DNA of 64,000 nucleotides from Massilia sp. ST3 (GCF_018119405.1 NZ_JAGPWC010000029.1:1-64000); one strand, 5' to 3'; shown: positions 25,889-34,864, counted from the first letter of the stretch. Notes: generated from the letters alone by a model not told the origin. A program made the numbers and translations.

Positions 25889-27820
25889 ATGGAACGTCTT
25901 GACCGGCTGGAACGGGTCCAGTCGATGCTGCTCGAGATCGGGCAACTGTCGACCAGTTGCAGCGACATCGTCGAGTTCATCGCCGCGGTGCACCGCGCGC
26001 TGGGCCGCATCATGTATGCGGCTAATTTCTATGTGGCCTTGTCGGACCAGGAAGACGGGTCGGTGCGCTTCGTCTACTTCGTCGACGAGGAAGACGAGAC
26101 GCCGGACGCCTTCGAGCACATCACCCTGGCCGCGCCGGACGAATCGCCCACCGCCTGGGTGCTGGTGAACCGCAAGGGCCTGACCATCACGGCCGACGAC
26201 TTCGCAATGGCCGAAAGCAACGGCATCAAGTGGGGGCAGGGCAGCGCCGCCGAGCACTGGATGGGCGCGCCGTTGCTGGACCAGCACCAGCAGGCGCTGG
26301 GCGCCATGGTGATCCAGAGCTATACCAAGGGCGTCACCTACAGCGAGGAAGACCAGGCGCTGTTCACCCAGATCGCCAACCACGTCTCGAACGCGCTGCA
26401 GGGCCTGCAGAGCATGGACCGGCTGGAACGCGCGGTGCAGGAGCGCACCGCCGCACTGGCGGTCGAGGTGGCCGAACGGCGCCGCGCCGAGCAGGTGCAG
26501 CACGCGCTGTACCAGATCGCCAGCCTGTCGGCCCAGGCCCTCGACACCGAGGTCCTGAGCGCCAGCCTGCACCGCATCATCGGCGAGCTGATGGTGGCCG
26601 AGAACTTCCTGATCGGCCTGTTCCACCCGGACACCCAGGAAATCAGCATTCCCTATTTCGTTGACCAGAAGGACAGCGAGGCGCCGCTCAAGCGTTTCCC
26701 CTTCGGCAAGGCAATGTGTTCCTATGTGCTGTCGAGCAAGCAAGCCCAGCTGCACGACGCGGGCAGCTTCCGCCGCCTGGTGGCGAGCGGCTTGGTCAAG
26801 GAGCCCCTGGGCAATACCGAGATCGCGAGCTGGATGGGCGCGCCGATGCTGGTGCACGAGCAGCCCTATGGGGTGCTGGTGGTGCAGAGCTATGACCCGG
26901 CCATCGTCTACACCAAGGCCGACCTCGACCTGCTGGCCTTCATGGCCAGCCACGTGGCGGTGGCGATCGCGCGCATGCAGGCGGACCGCGCCATGCGCAA
27001 GGCCAAGGAACGCCTGGAGGAGCAGAACACGGCCCTGGTCGAAGCCCAGACCGAGCTGGTGCGCCAGGAAAAACTGGCCTCGCTGGGGCGCCTGGTAGCC
27101 GGCGTGGCGCACGAGATCAACACCCCGCTGGGGATCTGCGTGACCGCCACCAGCCACCTGGTGCAGGAACTCAAGCTCACGCGCGAGGAACTGGCGGCGG
27201 GCGAGATGACCGAGGACAGCCTGAACGCCTTCCTCGACATCGTCGACCAGTCGCTGCGCATCATGACCACCAACACCCAGCGTGCGGCAGCCCTGGTGCG
27301 CAGCTTCAAGCAGGTGGCGGTGGACCAGTCCTCGGACGACATCCGCAGCTTCAACCTGCACAATTACCTGAACGAGGTGCTGCTGTCGCTGCAGCCCAAG
27401 CTCAAGGGCCGGCCGGTGAAGGTGGAGCTGGACTGCCCCAGGGACCTGGTGCTGGACAGCTTCCCGGGCGCGGTGTCGCAGATCGTCACCAACATGGTGG
27501 TCAATTCGCTGGTGCACGGCTTCGAGCGCGAGCAGGCGGGCACGATCGCGATCCGCGCCGTGGTGGAAGACGACATGGTGAGCTTCGACTACGCGGACGA
27601 CGGGGGGGGGATGGATGCCGAGACCCTGGACAAGCTGTTCGATCCCTTCTTCACCACCAAGCGCGGCGCCGGCGGCAGCGGGCTGGGGGCGCATATCCTG
27701 TACAACCTGGTGACGGGGGCGCTGGGCGGGACGGTGCGGGTGGAGAGCGCGCCGGGGGAGGGGCTGCGGTATCACCTGAAGTTCCCGCGGTCGCAGCGCA
27801 AGGAGAAGGTGGCGGCCTAA
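25889..27820 (+). CDS. Dual-GAF sensor histidine kinase
   Basis: A 643-residue cytoplasmic kinase with no membrane helix. Two GAF domains (about 15-170 and 205-365) are joined by short coiled coils; the phosphoacceptor is His408 in GVAHEINTP, and the ATPase domain has the N box at NMVVNSLVHGF (from 535), G1 DDGGGMD (from 571), and G2 GGSGLG (595-600). The H-box type belongs to kinases with a four-helix dimerisation domain typical of metabolic or redox sensing. The gene converges on the REC-DUF3369-HD-GYP regulator at 27919, a likely partner by proximity only. GGGGAAG precedes the ATG. Confidence 0.9.
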   Translation: MERLDRLERVQSMLLEIGQLSTSCSDIVEFIAAVHRALGRIMYAANFYVALSDQEDGSVRFVYFVDEEDETPDAFEHITLAAPDESPTAWVLVNRKGLTITADDFAMAESNGIKWGQGSAAEHWMGAPLLDQHQQALGAMVIQSYTKGVTYSEEDQALFTQIANHVSNALQGLQSMDRLERAVQERTAALAVEVAERRRAEQVQHALYQIASLSAQALDTEVLSASLHRIIGELMVAENFLIGLFHPDTQEISIPYFVDQKDSEAPLKRFPFGKAMCSYVLSSKQAQLHDAGSFRRLVASGLVKEPLGNTEIASWMGAPMLVHEQPYGVLVVQSYDPAIVYTKADLDLLAFMASHVAVAIARMQADRAMRKAKERLEEQNTALVEAQTELVRQEKLASLGRLVAGVAHEINTPLGICVTATSHLVQELKLTREELAAGEMTEDSLNAFLDIVDQSLRIMTTNTQRAAALVRSFKQVAVDQSSDDIRSFNLHNYLNEVLLSLQPKLKGRPVKVELDCPRDLVLDSFPGAVSQIVTNMVVNSLVHGFEREQAGTIAIRAVVEDDMVSFDYADDGGGMDAETLDKLFDPFFTTKRGAGGSGLGAHILYNLVTGALGGTVRVESAPGEGLRYHLKFPRSQRKEKVAA

Positions 27821-27842
27821 CCGTCAGCCCGCACCCTCAAAA

Positions 27843-27870
27843 CGTCATCCCGGCCTTCGCCGGGATGACG
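27843..27870. repeat. REP-like hairpin, CTTC-loop family
   Basis: A 12-bp perfect inverted repeat with CTTC loop (CGTCATCCCGGC arm) between the convergent kinase and HD-GYP genes. The flanks TCAAAA and GGT match those of the hairpin at 58519-58546. It may act as a bidirectional terminator. Confidence 0.8.
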
Positions 27871-27918
27871 GTACTAAAGCTTGTGGTGAAAGGCGAAGCA
27901 GCGGCGACGCTGACGGAC

Positions 27919-29430
27919 TCAGTCCGCGTCCGGCCAGTTCTTGTTGATCTCGATCGCCTTGTCCATGTTCTTGATGAGCAGGTCGACGTAATACGGATCG
28001 AGGTGATGCCCCGCCACCTCGCGCAGGTGCTCGGTGACCTTTTCGGCCGGCCAGGCGTCCTTGTAGCAGCGCTTGTGGCTCAGGGCGTCGAAGACGTCGG
28101 CCACGGCCACGATGCGCGCATACGGGTGGATGTGCTCGCCCTTCAAGCCTTGCGGATAGCCGGTGCCGTCGAACTTCTCGTGGTGCTGATGCGCGATCAC
28201 CGCGGCCGCCTTCAGGATCGGACGCGAGGAGCCGTCCAGGATCTGCAGGCCCACCGTCGGGTGCTGGCGCATGATTTCCCATTCTTCGTCGTTCAGGCGG
28301 CCCGGCTTGAGCAGTACCGCGTCCGGGGTCGCGATCTTGCCCACGTCGTGCATCGGCGCGGCGTGCATCAGCACCGCGGTTTCCTCGTCCGGCATGCCGG
28401 AGGCTTGCGCCAGCAGGTGGCAGACCTGGGACATGCGGCGCACGTGGTTGCCCGCCTCGTTGGAGCGCGACTCCACCACGTCGCCGAGGCGCAGGATCAG
28501 TTCGGCCTGGGTATCGGTGATTTCCTGGTTCAGCAGGATGTTGTCGAAGGCGATCGTCACGCCCGAGCAGAAGACTTCCAGCAGCTGGGCGTCGATCTCG
28601 GAGATCTCTTCCACACCCTTGAGCACCAGCAGCGAGGCCTTGCCGCTGGCGTTGGGGAAGTAGCCGACATAGGTGTCGCCGTGCAGGCGCGAGATGCGGT
28701 TGTGGCGCGCGTCGTCGAGCTGGGCCACCAGTTCCGGGCCGATCTCCTCGCCGCCAAGGTCGCCGATCTGGGCCAGCACTTCGTACTGGCTCTCGCCCGT
28801 GATCACGCTGGCGCCCTTCAGGCGCAGCAGCATGCTCTGTTCCAGGCGCAGCAGCGCCACCACCTGCTGCAGCAGGCCGTTGGCGAAGTCCTTCAGGCTG
28901 CGCTGGCGGAACAGGTGGCTCGAGGCCGCGATCACGCGCTCCAGGCCTTCGCGATAGCTGTGCTGCACGCGGCGCGCTTCCTCGACCTTCATGATGTCGC
29001 GGTAGGCGCGCAGGGCGGCGAAGGTGGTGGTGAACAGCTTGGTGCGATCGAGCTCGGTCTTTTCCTTGTAGTCGTTGATGTCGTAGTCGACGATCACGCG
29101 CTCTTCCGGGGCCTGGCCCGGCTGGCCGGTGCGCAGCACGATGCGGGTAAACTGGTTATCCAGCTCCTGGCGCATCCAGCGCGCCACTTCCAGGCCGCTG
29201 TCCTCGCGCTCCATCACCACGTCCAGGAACACCAGGGCGATGTCCTTCTCGCGCGCCAGCACTTCCTTCGCTTCGGCGCCGCTGTAGGCGTGCACGAAGG
29301 ACAGCGCACGGCCGTCCAGGCGGAAGCGCGACAGGGTCAGCTTGGTGATGTCATGGATATCGGGCTCGTCGTCGACCAGCAACACTTTCCAGGGTGCCAG
29401 CTTGGGCGCGGCGGAAGAGAGGAAGGACAT
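27919..29430 (-). CDS. REC-DUF3369-HD-GYP response regulator
   Basis: A 503-residue response regulator with a c-di-GMP phosphodiesterase output. Receiver domain at 10-140 with acidic pocket Asp20/Asp21 and phosphoacceptor Asp70; DUF3369 (GAF-like) at about 155-300; HD-GYP at about 310-495 with HD at 361-362 (HDVGKI) and GYP at 424-426 after HH and FDGT. All metal-binding residues appear intact, so hydrolysis of c-di-GMP is expected. The convergent dual-GAF kinase is a candidate partner. The ATG at 29430 lies downstream of a TTGACT on that strand, but no good -10 was found. Confidence 0.9.
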   Translation of the reverse strand: MSFLSSAAPKLAPWKVLLVDDEPDIHDITKLTLSRFRLDGRALSFVHAYSGAEAKEVLAREKDIALVFLDVVMEREDSGLEVARWMRQELDNQFTRIVLRTGQPGQAPEERVIVDYDINDYKEKTELDRTKLFTTTFAALRAYRDIMKVEEARRVQHSYREGLERVIAASSHLFRQRSLKDFANGLLQQVVALLRLEQSMLLRLKGASVITGESQYEVLAQIGDLGGEEIGPELVAQLDDARHNRISRLHGDTYVGYFPNASGKASLLVLKGVEEISEIDAQLLEVFCSGVTIAFDNILLNQEITDTQAELILRLGDVVESRSNEAGNHVRRMSQVCHLLAQASGMPDEETAVLMHAAPMHDVGKIATPDAVLLKPGRLNDEEWEIMRQHPTVGLQILDGSSRPILKAAAVIAHQHHEKFDGTGYPQGLKGEHIHPYARIVAVADVFDALSHKRCYKDAWPAEKVTEHLREVAGHHLDPYYVDLLIKNMDKAIEINKNWPDAD

Positions 29431-29595
29431 AAACGTGTTCCGATATCGGGTTGTCGAGTTAAAAGCGCTTGCTAAAAGGGAAAATAGCGATAGTCAACTT
29501 GATTGTAGTATGGCTCATGATCCTTAACAACAGGCAATATTAAAACTGTTGGGGAAAGATGTCACATACAGATGCGGGACGAATAAACGGGCGTT

Positions 29596-30342
29596 TTATT
29601 CCGCGTCGCCGTAGCGTTTTTGGCAACGTTCACACCAGAAGCTGCGCCGGTTGGATTGGCCCAGCTTGGCTTTATGGAAGGGGATGTGGCAGCGCGGGCA
29701 GGTGCGCTGGGCATGGGCTTGCCAATGCTGCTTGAGCACGAACTGGCGCTTCCATTCCAGGAAGTCGAAGCTGTACTGGCGCGCCTCGTCGACGAGCTGG
29801 CGCAGCTTGGCCGGCGGCAGGGCGCCCATCGTGGAAAGGGGATGGAGGCGGATGCGGAACAGGACCTCGTTCTTGATGATGTTGCCCACGCCCGAGAAGA
29901 TCTCCTGGTCGAGCAGGGCGTCGCAGGCCAGCAGATCGGGGCGGGCGCGCAGCTTCTTGCGCGCCTTCTTGGGATCCCACTGGGCCGACATCACGTCGGC
30001 GCTGAAATCGTAGGCGGCGAAGGTGTCGCGGTCGATCTCCTTGACCGAGCAGGCGTAGAAGTTCATCACGCCGCCATCCTGCATTTCCAGCGACAGCCGG
30101 GGCGGCTTGTCCCGCCCTTCGTCGATGCGGTAGGTGCCGAACAGGAGGAAGTGGATGCGCAGGACCATGGCCGGCGTTTCGATCAAGAGGTGCTTGCCCC
30201 AGGTGTGGATAGCCAGGATGGGCTGGCCAGCCAGGCGCGCGGTGTCGATGGCCCAGGTGTTGCCGTCGGCGCGCACGATGTCCTGCCCGACGAAGCGCGC
30301 GGTTTGCTCTTTCAGCAAGTAGAGTGATGGACCTTCCGGCAC
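29596..30342 (-). CDS. nei: Endonuclease VIII / Fpg-Nei DNA glycosylase
   Basis: A 248-residue base-excision repair enzyme that removes oxidised pyrimidines and nicks the abasic site. The start is GTG at 30342 with AAGGAGG six bases upstream; this puts the catalytic Pro-Glu right after the initiator (PEGPSLYLL), as required, so any upstream start would kill the enzyme. The conserved Lys lies in TWGKHLLIE, the H2TH region around FSGVGNIIKNEVLF, and the C-terminal zinc finger is CPRC...CERC. The match to the Nei branch is by PEGPS and overall layout; Fpg would normally show PELPE. Divergent from the DUF3016 gene. Confidence 0.9.
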   Translation of the reverse strand: MPEGPSLYLLKEQTARFVGQDIVRADGNTWAIDTARLAGQPILAIHTWGKHLLIETPAMVLRIHFLLFGTYRIDEGRDKPPRLSLEMQDGGVMNFYACSVKEIDRDTFAAYDFSADVMSAQWDPKKARKKLRARPDLLACDALLDQEIFSGVGNIIKNEVLFRIRLHPLSTMGALPPAKLRQLVDEARQYSFDFLEWKRQFVLKQHWQAHAQRTCPRCHIPFHKAKLGQSNRRSFWCERCQKRYGDAE

Positions 30343-30524
30343 GGTTGACCTCCTTGGGTCCATTGTCGCCAAGCGCATCGAAAAGCCGTGTGCGGGGCCT
30401 AACATTTCGATACAAAACTTCGACGCTTCCAGACAGCCGCGGACGCGCAAACGGCGTATATTTGATCGTGACAGCAGTGGTATAAGCACCGGCAACAGCG
30501 AGGACAACCGAGAGAGGTAAGACC

Positions 30525-31016
30525 ATGAAAGCCCTGATACGCAACCTGGCCCTGGGAGGGCTGCTCGCGCTGGGCGCGGGCGCCGCATCGGCGGGTGTCA
30601 CCGTGAAGTACATCGAGCCTGACAAATTCTCCGACCTGCCGTTCGCGCCGTGGGAACGCGAGGACGTGCTGCGCGAGCTGACGGACTATTTCACCAAGCT
30701 GGGCAAGTCCCTGCCACAGGGGCAGGACCTGGCCCTCGAGGTGACCGACATCGACCTGGCGGGCCGCGAGTACCCGAATTCCCGCGCGGCGCGCGACCTG
30801 CGCGTGCTCAAGGGCATGGCGGACTGGCCGATCATCACCTTGCGCTACACCCTGACCGAGAACGGCCAGGTGCTCAAGAGCGGCGACGCCAAGCTTGCCG
30901 ACATGAGCTACCTGCAGCGCATCAACCGGCACTGGGACAGCGAGCCGCTGCGCTACGAGAAGCGCATGATCGACGAGTGGTTCGCCAAGACCATCGTGCA
31001 GAAGCGGCCTGGCTGA
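30525..31016 (+). CDS. DUF3016 periplasmic protein
   Basis: A 163-residue exported protein with a standard signal peptide (LALGGLLALGAGAASA). The mature part matches DUF3016, with VTVKYIEPDKFSDLPFAPWER at the start, an acidic/aromatic middle, and LRYEKRMIDEWF near the end. DUF3016 proteins are small periplasmic proteins of unknown function. GAGAGG precedes the ATG. A strong terminator and a family A repeat follow, so it is monocistronic. Confidence 0.85.
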   Translation: MKALIRNLALGGLLALGAGAASAGVTVKYIEPDKFSDLPFAPWEREDVLRELTDYFTKLGKSLPQGQDLALEVTDIDLAGREYPNSRAARDLRVLKGMADWPIITLRYTLTENGQVLKSGDAKLADMSYLQRINRHWDSEPLRYEKRMIDEWFAKTIVQKRPG

Positions 31017-31036
31017 AGGCTGCGCGCATGAACGAG

Positions 31037-31064
31037 AACGGCGCCCCGCGGGGCGCCGTTTTTT
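31037..31064 (+). terminator. Rho-independent terminator after DUF3016 gene
   Basis: A 12-bp perfect stem (AACGGCGCCCCG and its complement) followed by six T, 20 bases after the DUF3016 stop. It directly abuts the family A repeat that begins at 31068. Confidence 0.92.
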
Positions 31065-31067
31065 CGT

Positions 31068-31176
31068 CGTAGGGTTGGCGGCTCCGCCGCCGACGCGTTC
31101 AACTGTCGCATGAAAAAACGCATGGGGCTCATTGCAGCCGCTAGAACGCGTCGGCAGGAGACCTGCCGACCCTACG
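31068..31176. repeat. Family A inverted-repeat element (copy 3)
   Basis: A 109-bp element with 33-bp imperfect terminal inverted repeats (31068-31100 and 31144-31176), ends CGTAGGGTTGGCGG and its complement with several substitutions in the right arm. It sits between a terminator and the 3' end of the leftward sigma-factor operon. Confidence 0.85.
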
Positions 31177-31190
31177 GGTGTTGGGAAGGC

Positions 31191-32282
31191 TTATTCGCCT
31201 TTCTTGACCGCCGTGCGCCTCGGCGCCATCGCATCGCGCACCGTGTAGTCGGACGGCACCGTGAACAGCGCCGCGGCCGGCTCTTCGCGTTTCAGGTCTT
31301 CCAGGCGGTACACCATCTCGCCGCTGCGCGGGTCGCTGCGCTTGTGGTAGACCAGCATCTGCAGGTCCGGCGAGGTCCAGGTCTCGCTCGAGACCGTGAT
31401 CGGGTTGCGGTTGCCGATCTCGCCCGCAGGGATCTCGTAGCTGCGCTGGTGGCCCTGGGCCTTCACGCCCGAGAACTCGCGCGTGCCCAGGTCGCGGCTG
31501 CTGGCCTTGGCCGACCAGCGGGCGTCGCCGATCGCGCCCGCGATCATCGGTCCGAGCTGCACCGACATCGCGCGCGTGGCGTCCGCGGCGTCCACCGCCG
31601 GCTGGGCGATGCGGATGCGCACGTCCTTGTGCTCGCCGCTGCGCTCGACTTCCTTGACGATGAAGCGTCCGCCTTCCGGCAGCTTGCCTTCCTTGCGCAG
31701 CTGCTCGATGCGCTCGCGGGCCCGTTCGGCCGCCATCCTCGCGTGCTCGCCGGAGGCGCGCGCGCGGTCGGCGGCCACGCGCGCCTGGTCCGCGGCGGCG
31801 CGCGCCTGTTCCGCCGCCGCGCGGGCGATGTCGCCCGGGGCGCCGACCTTGGTGGCGGTCTTGTTCTTCGGACGCAGCACATAGCGCGCACCCTCGACCG
31901 GATCGACGATGGTCACGACCCGTACCTCGCCCTTGTCGTCGCGGACCTCGGTGCGGGTGCGGCCGGCGCTGTCGCGGTAGTTCATCGCGCTGCTCTTGTG
32001 GACGATCTGGTTGCCGTCGGCCAGATGCTGGATGCGCTCGGACACCGACAGCGCGCTGTAGGGAGCGTTCTTGACCACGCGCCCGCCGTGCAGCGGCAGG
32101 ATGGCGCCGGACATCATCGGCAGGGTATCGAGCATGTGCATCTCTTCCATGCCGCCCAGACGGGTGACGATGCGGCGCTCGACGCCTTCGGCGCGCTCCT
32201 CGGCCTGCTCCAGCTCCTCGGCCAGGGCGGGGGCGAAGGCGCAGGCCAGCAGTGCTGCGATCAGGATCTTCTTGGTCATCAT
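31191..32282 (-). CDS. Secreted coiled-coil protein of ECF sigma operon
   Basis: A 363-residue protein with signal peptide (KKILIAALLACAFAPALA) starting at 32282, where GAGGAA precedes tandem ATGs. A long Ala/Arg/Glu helix with regular seven-residue spacing (about 165-210) forms a coiled coil; the C-terminal half has a beta-rich region (MIAGAIGDARWSAKASSRDL, ETWTSPDLQMLVYHKRSD). It is the last gene of an operon with an ECF sigma factor and a single-helix anti-sigma-like protein. It is probably a periplasmic effector or a target of the sigma factor. Upstream in-frame sequence is open as far as 32855 but belongs to the frame opposite the anti-sigma gene. Confidence 0.7.
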   Translation of the reverse strand: MMTKKILIAALLACAFAPALAEELEQAEERAEGVERRIVTRLGGMEEMHMLDTLPMMSGAILPLHGGRVVKNAPYSALSVSERIQHLADGNQIVHKSSAMNYRDSAGRTRTEVRDDKGEVRVVTIVDPVEGARYVLRPKNKTATKVGAPGDIARAAAEQARAAADQARVAADRARASGEHARMAAERARERIEQLRKEGKLPEGGRFIVKEVERSGEHKDVRIRIAQPAVDAADATRAMSVQLGPMIAGAIGDARWSAKASSRDLGTREFSGVKAQGHQRSYEIPAGEIGNRNPITVSSETWTSPDLQMLVYHKRSDPRSGEMVYRLEDLKREEPAAALFTVPSDYTVRDAMAPRRTAVKKGE

Positions 32283-32323
32283 GACTTCCTCGGTAAGTAG
32301 ATTGGCGTGTTCGAAACGTATGT

Positions 32324-32824
32324 TCATTCGCTGTCGCTCAGGCGCACCGCCAGGGGCTGGCCGTCGGCGGCCAGCAGCATTTCGGCGCGCACCGTGTCGG
32401 AAGCGTTGGCGGCGTCGACCGGCATGCCCAGCGAGGCCAGCGCGGTGCGCGGCAGCTCGGCTTCGACGACCCGGGTATCCGGCTCCTGCTCGATCCGTTC
32501 GAGCGACTCGATGGCGATGAAGGCGGCGCCCTTGTCGATGCCCACCACCGGCGTGCCGACGGTGACGGCGCGGTGCGGCGACAGCGCCAGCAGGGCCGCC
32601 ACCGCGGTCAGCGAGCACAGCGCGCCGGCCGTTCCCCACTGGGGCAGGGACAGCCGCTGGTACCAGCGGCGCTTGCGGGGGAACTGGCGCGCGAAGGCCT
32701 GCATCAGTTCCTTCTCGACGCAGCGCGGGGCGTTCATGCCGGCCAGTTCGGCGCGCAGGGCGCCCACATGCTGTTCCAGCAGCGGATCCGGCGTCGGGTG
32801 CGTGGTGTCCTTGTCGTCGATCAT
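32324..32824 (-). CDS. Putative anti-sigma factor, single-pass membrane protein
   Basis: A 166-residue protein 17 bases after the ECF sigma gene. It has an N-terminal cytoplasmic helical part of about 65 residues, one transmembrane helix (TAGALCSLTAVAALLAL, about 65-81), and a periplasmic domain of about 80 residues. This is the layout of a membrane anti-sigma factor that holds its sigma by the N-terminus and senses the envelope through its outer part. No zinc-binding HxxxCxxC motif is present, so it is not a ZAS-type anti-sigma. Role inferred mainly from operon position. Confidence 0.65.
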   Translation of the reverse strand: MIDDKDTTHPTPDPLLEQHVGALRAELAGMNAPRCVEKELMQAFARQFPRKRRWYQRLSLPQWGTAGALCSLTAVAALLALSPHRAVTVGTPVVGIDKGAAFIAIESLERIEQEPDTRVVEAELPRTALASLGMPVDAANASDTVRAEMLLAADGQPLAVRLSDSE

Positions 32825-32841
32825 GTTCGTATTCCTTCCTT

Positions 32842-33444
32842 TCAGGCCGCCGCATGGGCGGCCGGGTGCAGCGCCCGCAGGCGCTTGGCGAGCGCCGCGC
32901 GTCCGCGCGCCAGGCGCGAGCGCACCGTGCCGAGGTCGACCTGGCAGATCACGGCGATCTCCTGGTAGGACAGCTCGTGCAGTTCGTACAGGATGACCGG
33001 ATCGCGGTAGTGCGGCGGCAGCAGGGCCAGCGCACGGCGTACCTGTTCGGCCGCTTCGTTCTCCAGCAGGCGGCCCAGGGGCTCCTGCGCGTCGCTCGCT
33101 TCGTCGAGTTCCAGCTCGCCATCCTCGTCCGGCTCGGCCAGCGACACCTGGCGCCGGCGCGGCTCCTCGAGCTTGAGGATCAGGTTGCGCGCCACCCCGA
33201 ACAGGAAGTGCTGCAGCTGGCCGCGCAGCGGATCGAAGGCCAGGCGGCCCGTCATCAGCGCCATGAAGGCTTCCTGGACCACGTCGGCGGCGGTGTCGCC
33301 GGAGCCGCAGCGCAGCAGGGCGAAGCGGTACAGCGGACCCTGGTGCCGCCGGTACAGCGCCGCGAAGGCGGCGGCCGTTCCAGCATGCATCTGGCGCAGC
33401 AGCTCGGTGTCGGATGGGTCGGAGGTCGTGGTCATGGCGGTCAT
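32842..33444 (-). CDS. ECF-family RNA polymerase sigma factor
   Basis: A 200-residue extracytoplasmic-function sigma factor. Region 2 (about 15-85) has the core-binding segment AADVVQEAFMALM; region 4 (about 130-185) ends in the helix-turn-helix YQEIAVICQVDLGTVRSRLARGR. An acidic linker (DEDGELELDEASD) joins them. The start at 33444 (MTAMTTTSD) has AAGGG upstream; the open frame begins further up at 33483, outside the region-2 homology. First gene of an operon with a putative anti-sigma and a secreted coiled-coil protein. Regulon not predictable from this window. Confidence 0.9.
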   Translation of the reverse strand: MTAMTTTSDPSDTELLRQMHAGTAAAFAALYRRHQGPLYRFALLRCGSGDTAADVVQEAFMALMTGRLAFDPLRGQLQHFLFGVARNLILKLEEPRRRQVSLAEPDEDGELELDEASDAQEPLGRLLENEAAEQVRRALALLPPHYRDPVILYELHELSYQEIAVICQVDLGTVRSRLARGRAALAKRLRALHPAAHAAA

Positions 33445-33577
33445 CTTTACCCTTATTCCGCCGTAGGGGCGGAAAAGTTCCAACTTCTTTTAGAAAGAAG
33501 GGAAGTCGGGAAAAAAGACGACGCCGGCAGGCGGGAGGGCCGGCCGCAGGCGCGGCCGGCGCGGGGACTGGTGGAGA

Positions 33578-34312
33578 TCAGGCCTGGGGTGCGGACCGGC
33601 GGCGGCGCGCGGCGAACAGGCCGCCCGCACCGGCCGCGAGCAGCAGCAGGACGCCGGGCTCCGGCACCTGGGCGTCGACGCGTTCAAACGAGGAGATCGT
33701 GCTGTCGAAAACCATGAAGCCGTCGTCGGCCGCGCGGCTGAAGGAGGCGAACAGGCTCTTGAGCTCGAACAGGGCCGGATCGAGCCGCCCCGGCATCGCG
33801 CCGTCCTCGAGCGCGGTGCCGTCCACGTCGCCCAGCGACAAGTGGCCGGTAGCGCGGACGCCCCCATCCTGGCGCACCATGATGCGTTCGAAGACGTCAT
33901 ACGCGGGATTGTCCGGCAGTCCGTCCGCATTTCTCACGTAGCTGGTGCCGGACCAGGGCGCTTCCGGACCGGCATCGAAGCTGAAGGTGGCGCCGCCGAC
34001 GGTGAAGGACATGAAGTCATACTGCGCGCCGTCGTAGATCGTGGTGCGCAGGCGGGGCTCCGGATCGGGCTGGTAAGCGGCCAGCGGCGCCGCCGTGTTG
34101 TAGCGCAGGATGCCGGTGACCACGTCGCCGACCCGGATCAGGGGACCGGCGTAGGCGCTCTCCGCCGGCGCCAGGTAGTTCCCGGTCTGGATGTCCTTTT
34201 CGACGATGGCATCGATGGTCGCGGTGTAGCGGTAGGTGAGGACCGCGCCCTGGGCGCTGGCGGCCAGCAGGCAGGCCAGGCCCGCGGTGCACAATGTACG
34301 GAGGAGTGTCAT
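33578..34312 (-). CDS. PEP-CTERM sorting domain protein
   Basis: A 244-residue exported protein with signal peptide (CTAGLACLLAASAQGA) and a C-terminal exosortase signal: VPEP, hydrophobic helix LLLLAAGAGGLFAA, then RRRRSAPQA. The body is a beta-rich domain resembling other PEP-CTERM substrates with YTATIDAIV and GDVVTGILRYNT strands. Unlike the PEP-CTERM gene at 3542 it has a sigma-70-like promoter, so the two are probably controlled differently. GC-rich inverted repeats lie after its stop, around 33538-33560, without a T-run. Confidence 0.87.
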   Translation of the reverse strand: MTLLRTLCTAGLACLLAASAQGAVLTYRYTATIDAIVEKDIQTGNYLAPAESAYAGPLIRVGDVVTGILRYNTAAPLAAYQPDPEPRLRTTIYDGAQYDFMSFTVGGATFSFDAGPEAPWSGTSYVRNADGLPDNPAYDVFERIMVRQDGGVRATGHLSLGDVDGTALEDGAMPGRLDPALFELKSLFASFSRAADDGFMVFDSTISSFERVDAQVPEPGVLLLLAAGAGGLFAARRRRSAPQA

Positions 34313-34350
34313 GGTCGGGAAGCTTGCCCTTGCAGAGCCGTAAAGGCACT

Positions 34351-34379
34351 ATTGCAACACTGCAAGATTGCCCTGTCAA
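34351..34379 (-). promoter_or_regulatory. Predicted sigma-70 promoter of PEP-CTERM gene
   Basis: On the minus strand a perfect -35 TTGACA (34379-34374) lies 17 bases from TGCAAT (34356-34351), which matches four of six -10 positions. Predicted start near 34344, about 32 bases before the ATG. Confidence 0.5.
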
Positions 34380-34405
34380 TGCACGGCGCATGCCTCCAGG
34401 GCGTA

Positions 34406-34849
34406 TCAGTCGACCCAGTTGACCCGTTCGAACTTGCCGCGGAATTCCTCCGGCATGGCCATGACCTGGCTGGTCTTGTAGTTGAAGAAGACGAAGCCGG
34501 ACTTGGCCATGGCGATCAGGGTACGGTCGCGCGGACGGCTGACGCGGAAGATGATGTCGCCGCCGTATTTATTGAAGTCCATGACGCCGACTTCGAACAG
34601 CAGCTCGTCACGGGCATGGGCTTCGGCGCGGTAGGTAGTGGCCAGGTCGGTGACGATGATGCCGGTGCCGTCGCGCTCGGTTTCGGCGACGCCGAATTCG
34701 AACAGGAAGCGGGCCCGCGCCTCGGAGATCATCGAGATCATCGAGTCGTTGCCCAAGTGGTTGGCGGCGTTGACGTCGGTAACCCTCACGGTCAGCGGCG
34801 TCGAATAATAAAACTGGTCTTCGGGGAAGTTGAGTTGTAAGCGTGCCAT
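34406..34849 (-). CDS. 4HBT-fold acyl-CoA thioesterase
   Basis: A 147-residue single hotdog-fold enzyme of the 4-hydroxybenzoyl-CoA thioesterase family. The family motif appears as VNAANHLGNDSM (residues 25-36), where the usual Asp/Asn near the thioester is present. Such proteins hydrolyse acyl- or aryl-CoA thioesters as tetramers; the specific substrate cannot be read from sequence. It lies 15 bases after a PQQ-type sugar dehydrogenase gene and is probably cotranscribed, with no evident metabolic link. Confidence 0.85.
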   Translation of the reverse strand: MARLQLNFPEDQFYYSTPLTVRVTDVNAANHLGNDSMISMISEARARFLFEFGVAETERDGTGIIVTDLATTYRAEAHARDELLFEVGVMDFNKYGGDIIFRVSRPRDRTLIAMAKSGFVFFNYKTSQVMAMPEEFRGKFERVNWVD

Positions 34850-34864
34850 TTCTTAATTCTAACT

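Noticed and set aside
25874..27775. Long open frame opposite the dual-GAF kinase
   Set aside because: Antisense shadow; the plus strand has all histidine kinase motifs in frame.
34362..34374. Second sigma-54 promoter upstream of the PEP-CTERM gene at 33578
   Set aside because: GG and GC elements are 7 bases apart instead of 10; a sigma-70-type promoter overlaps the same region.
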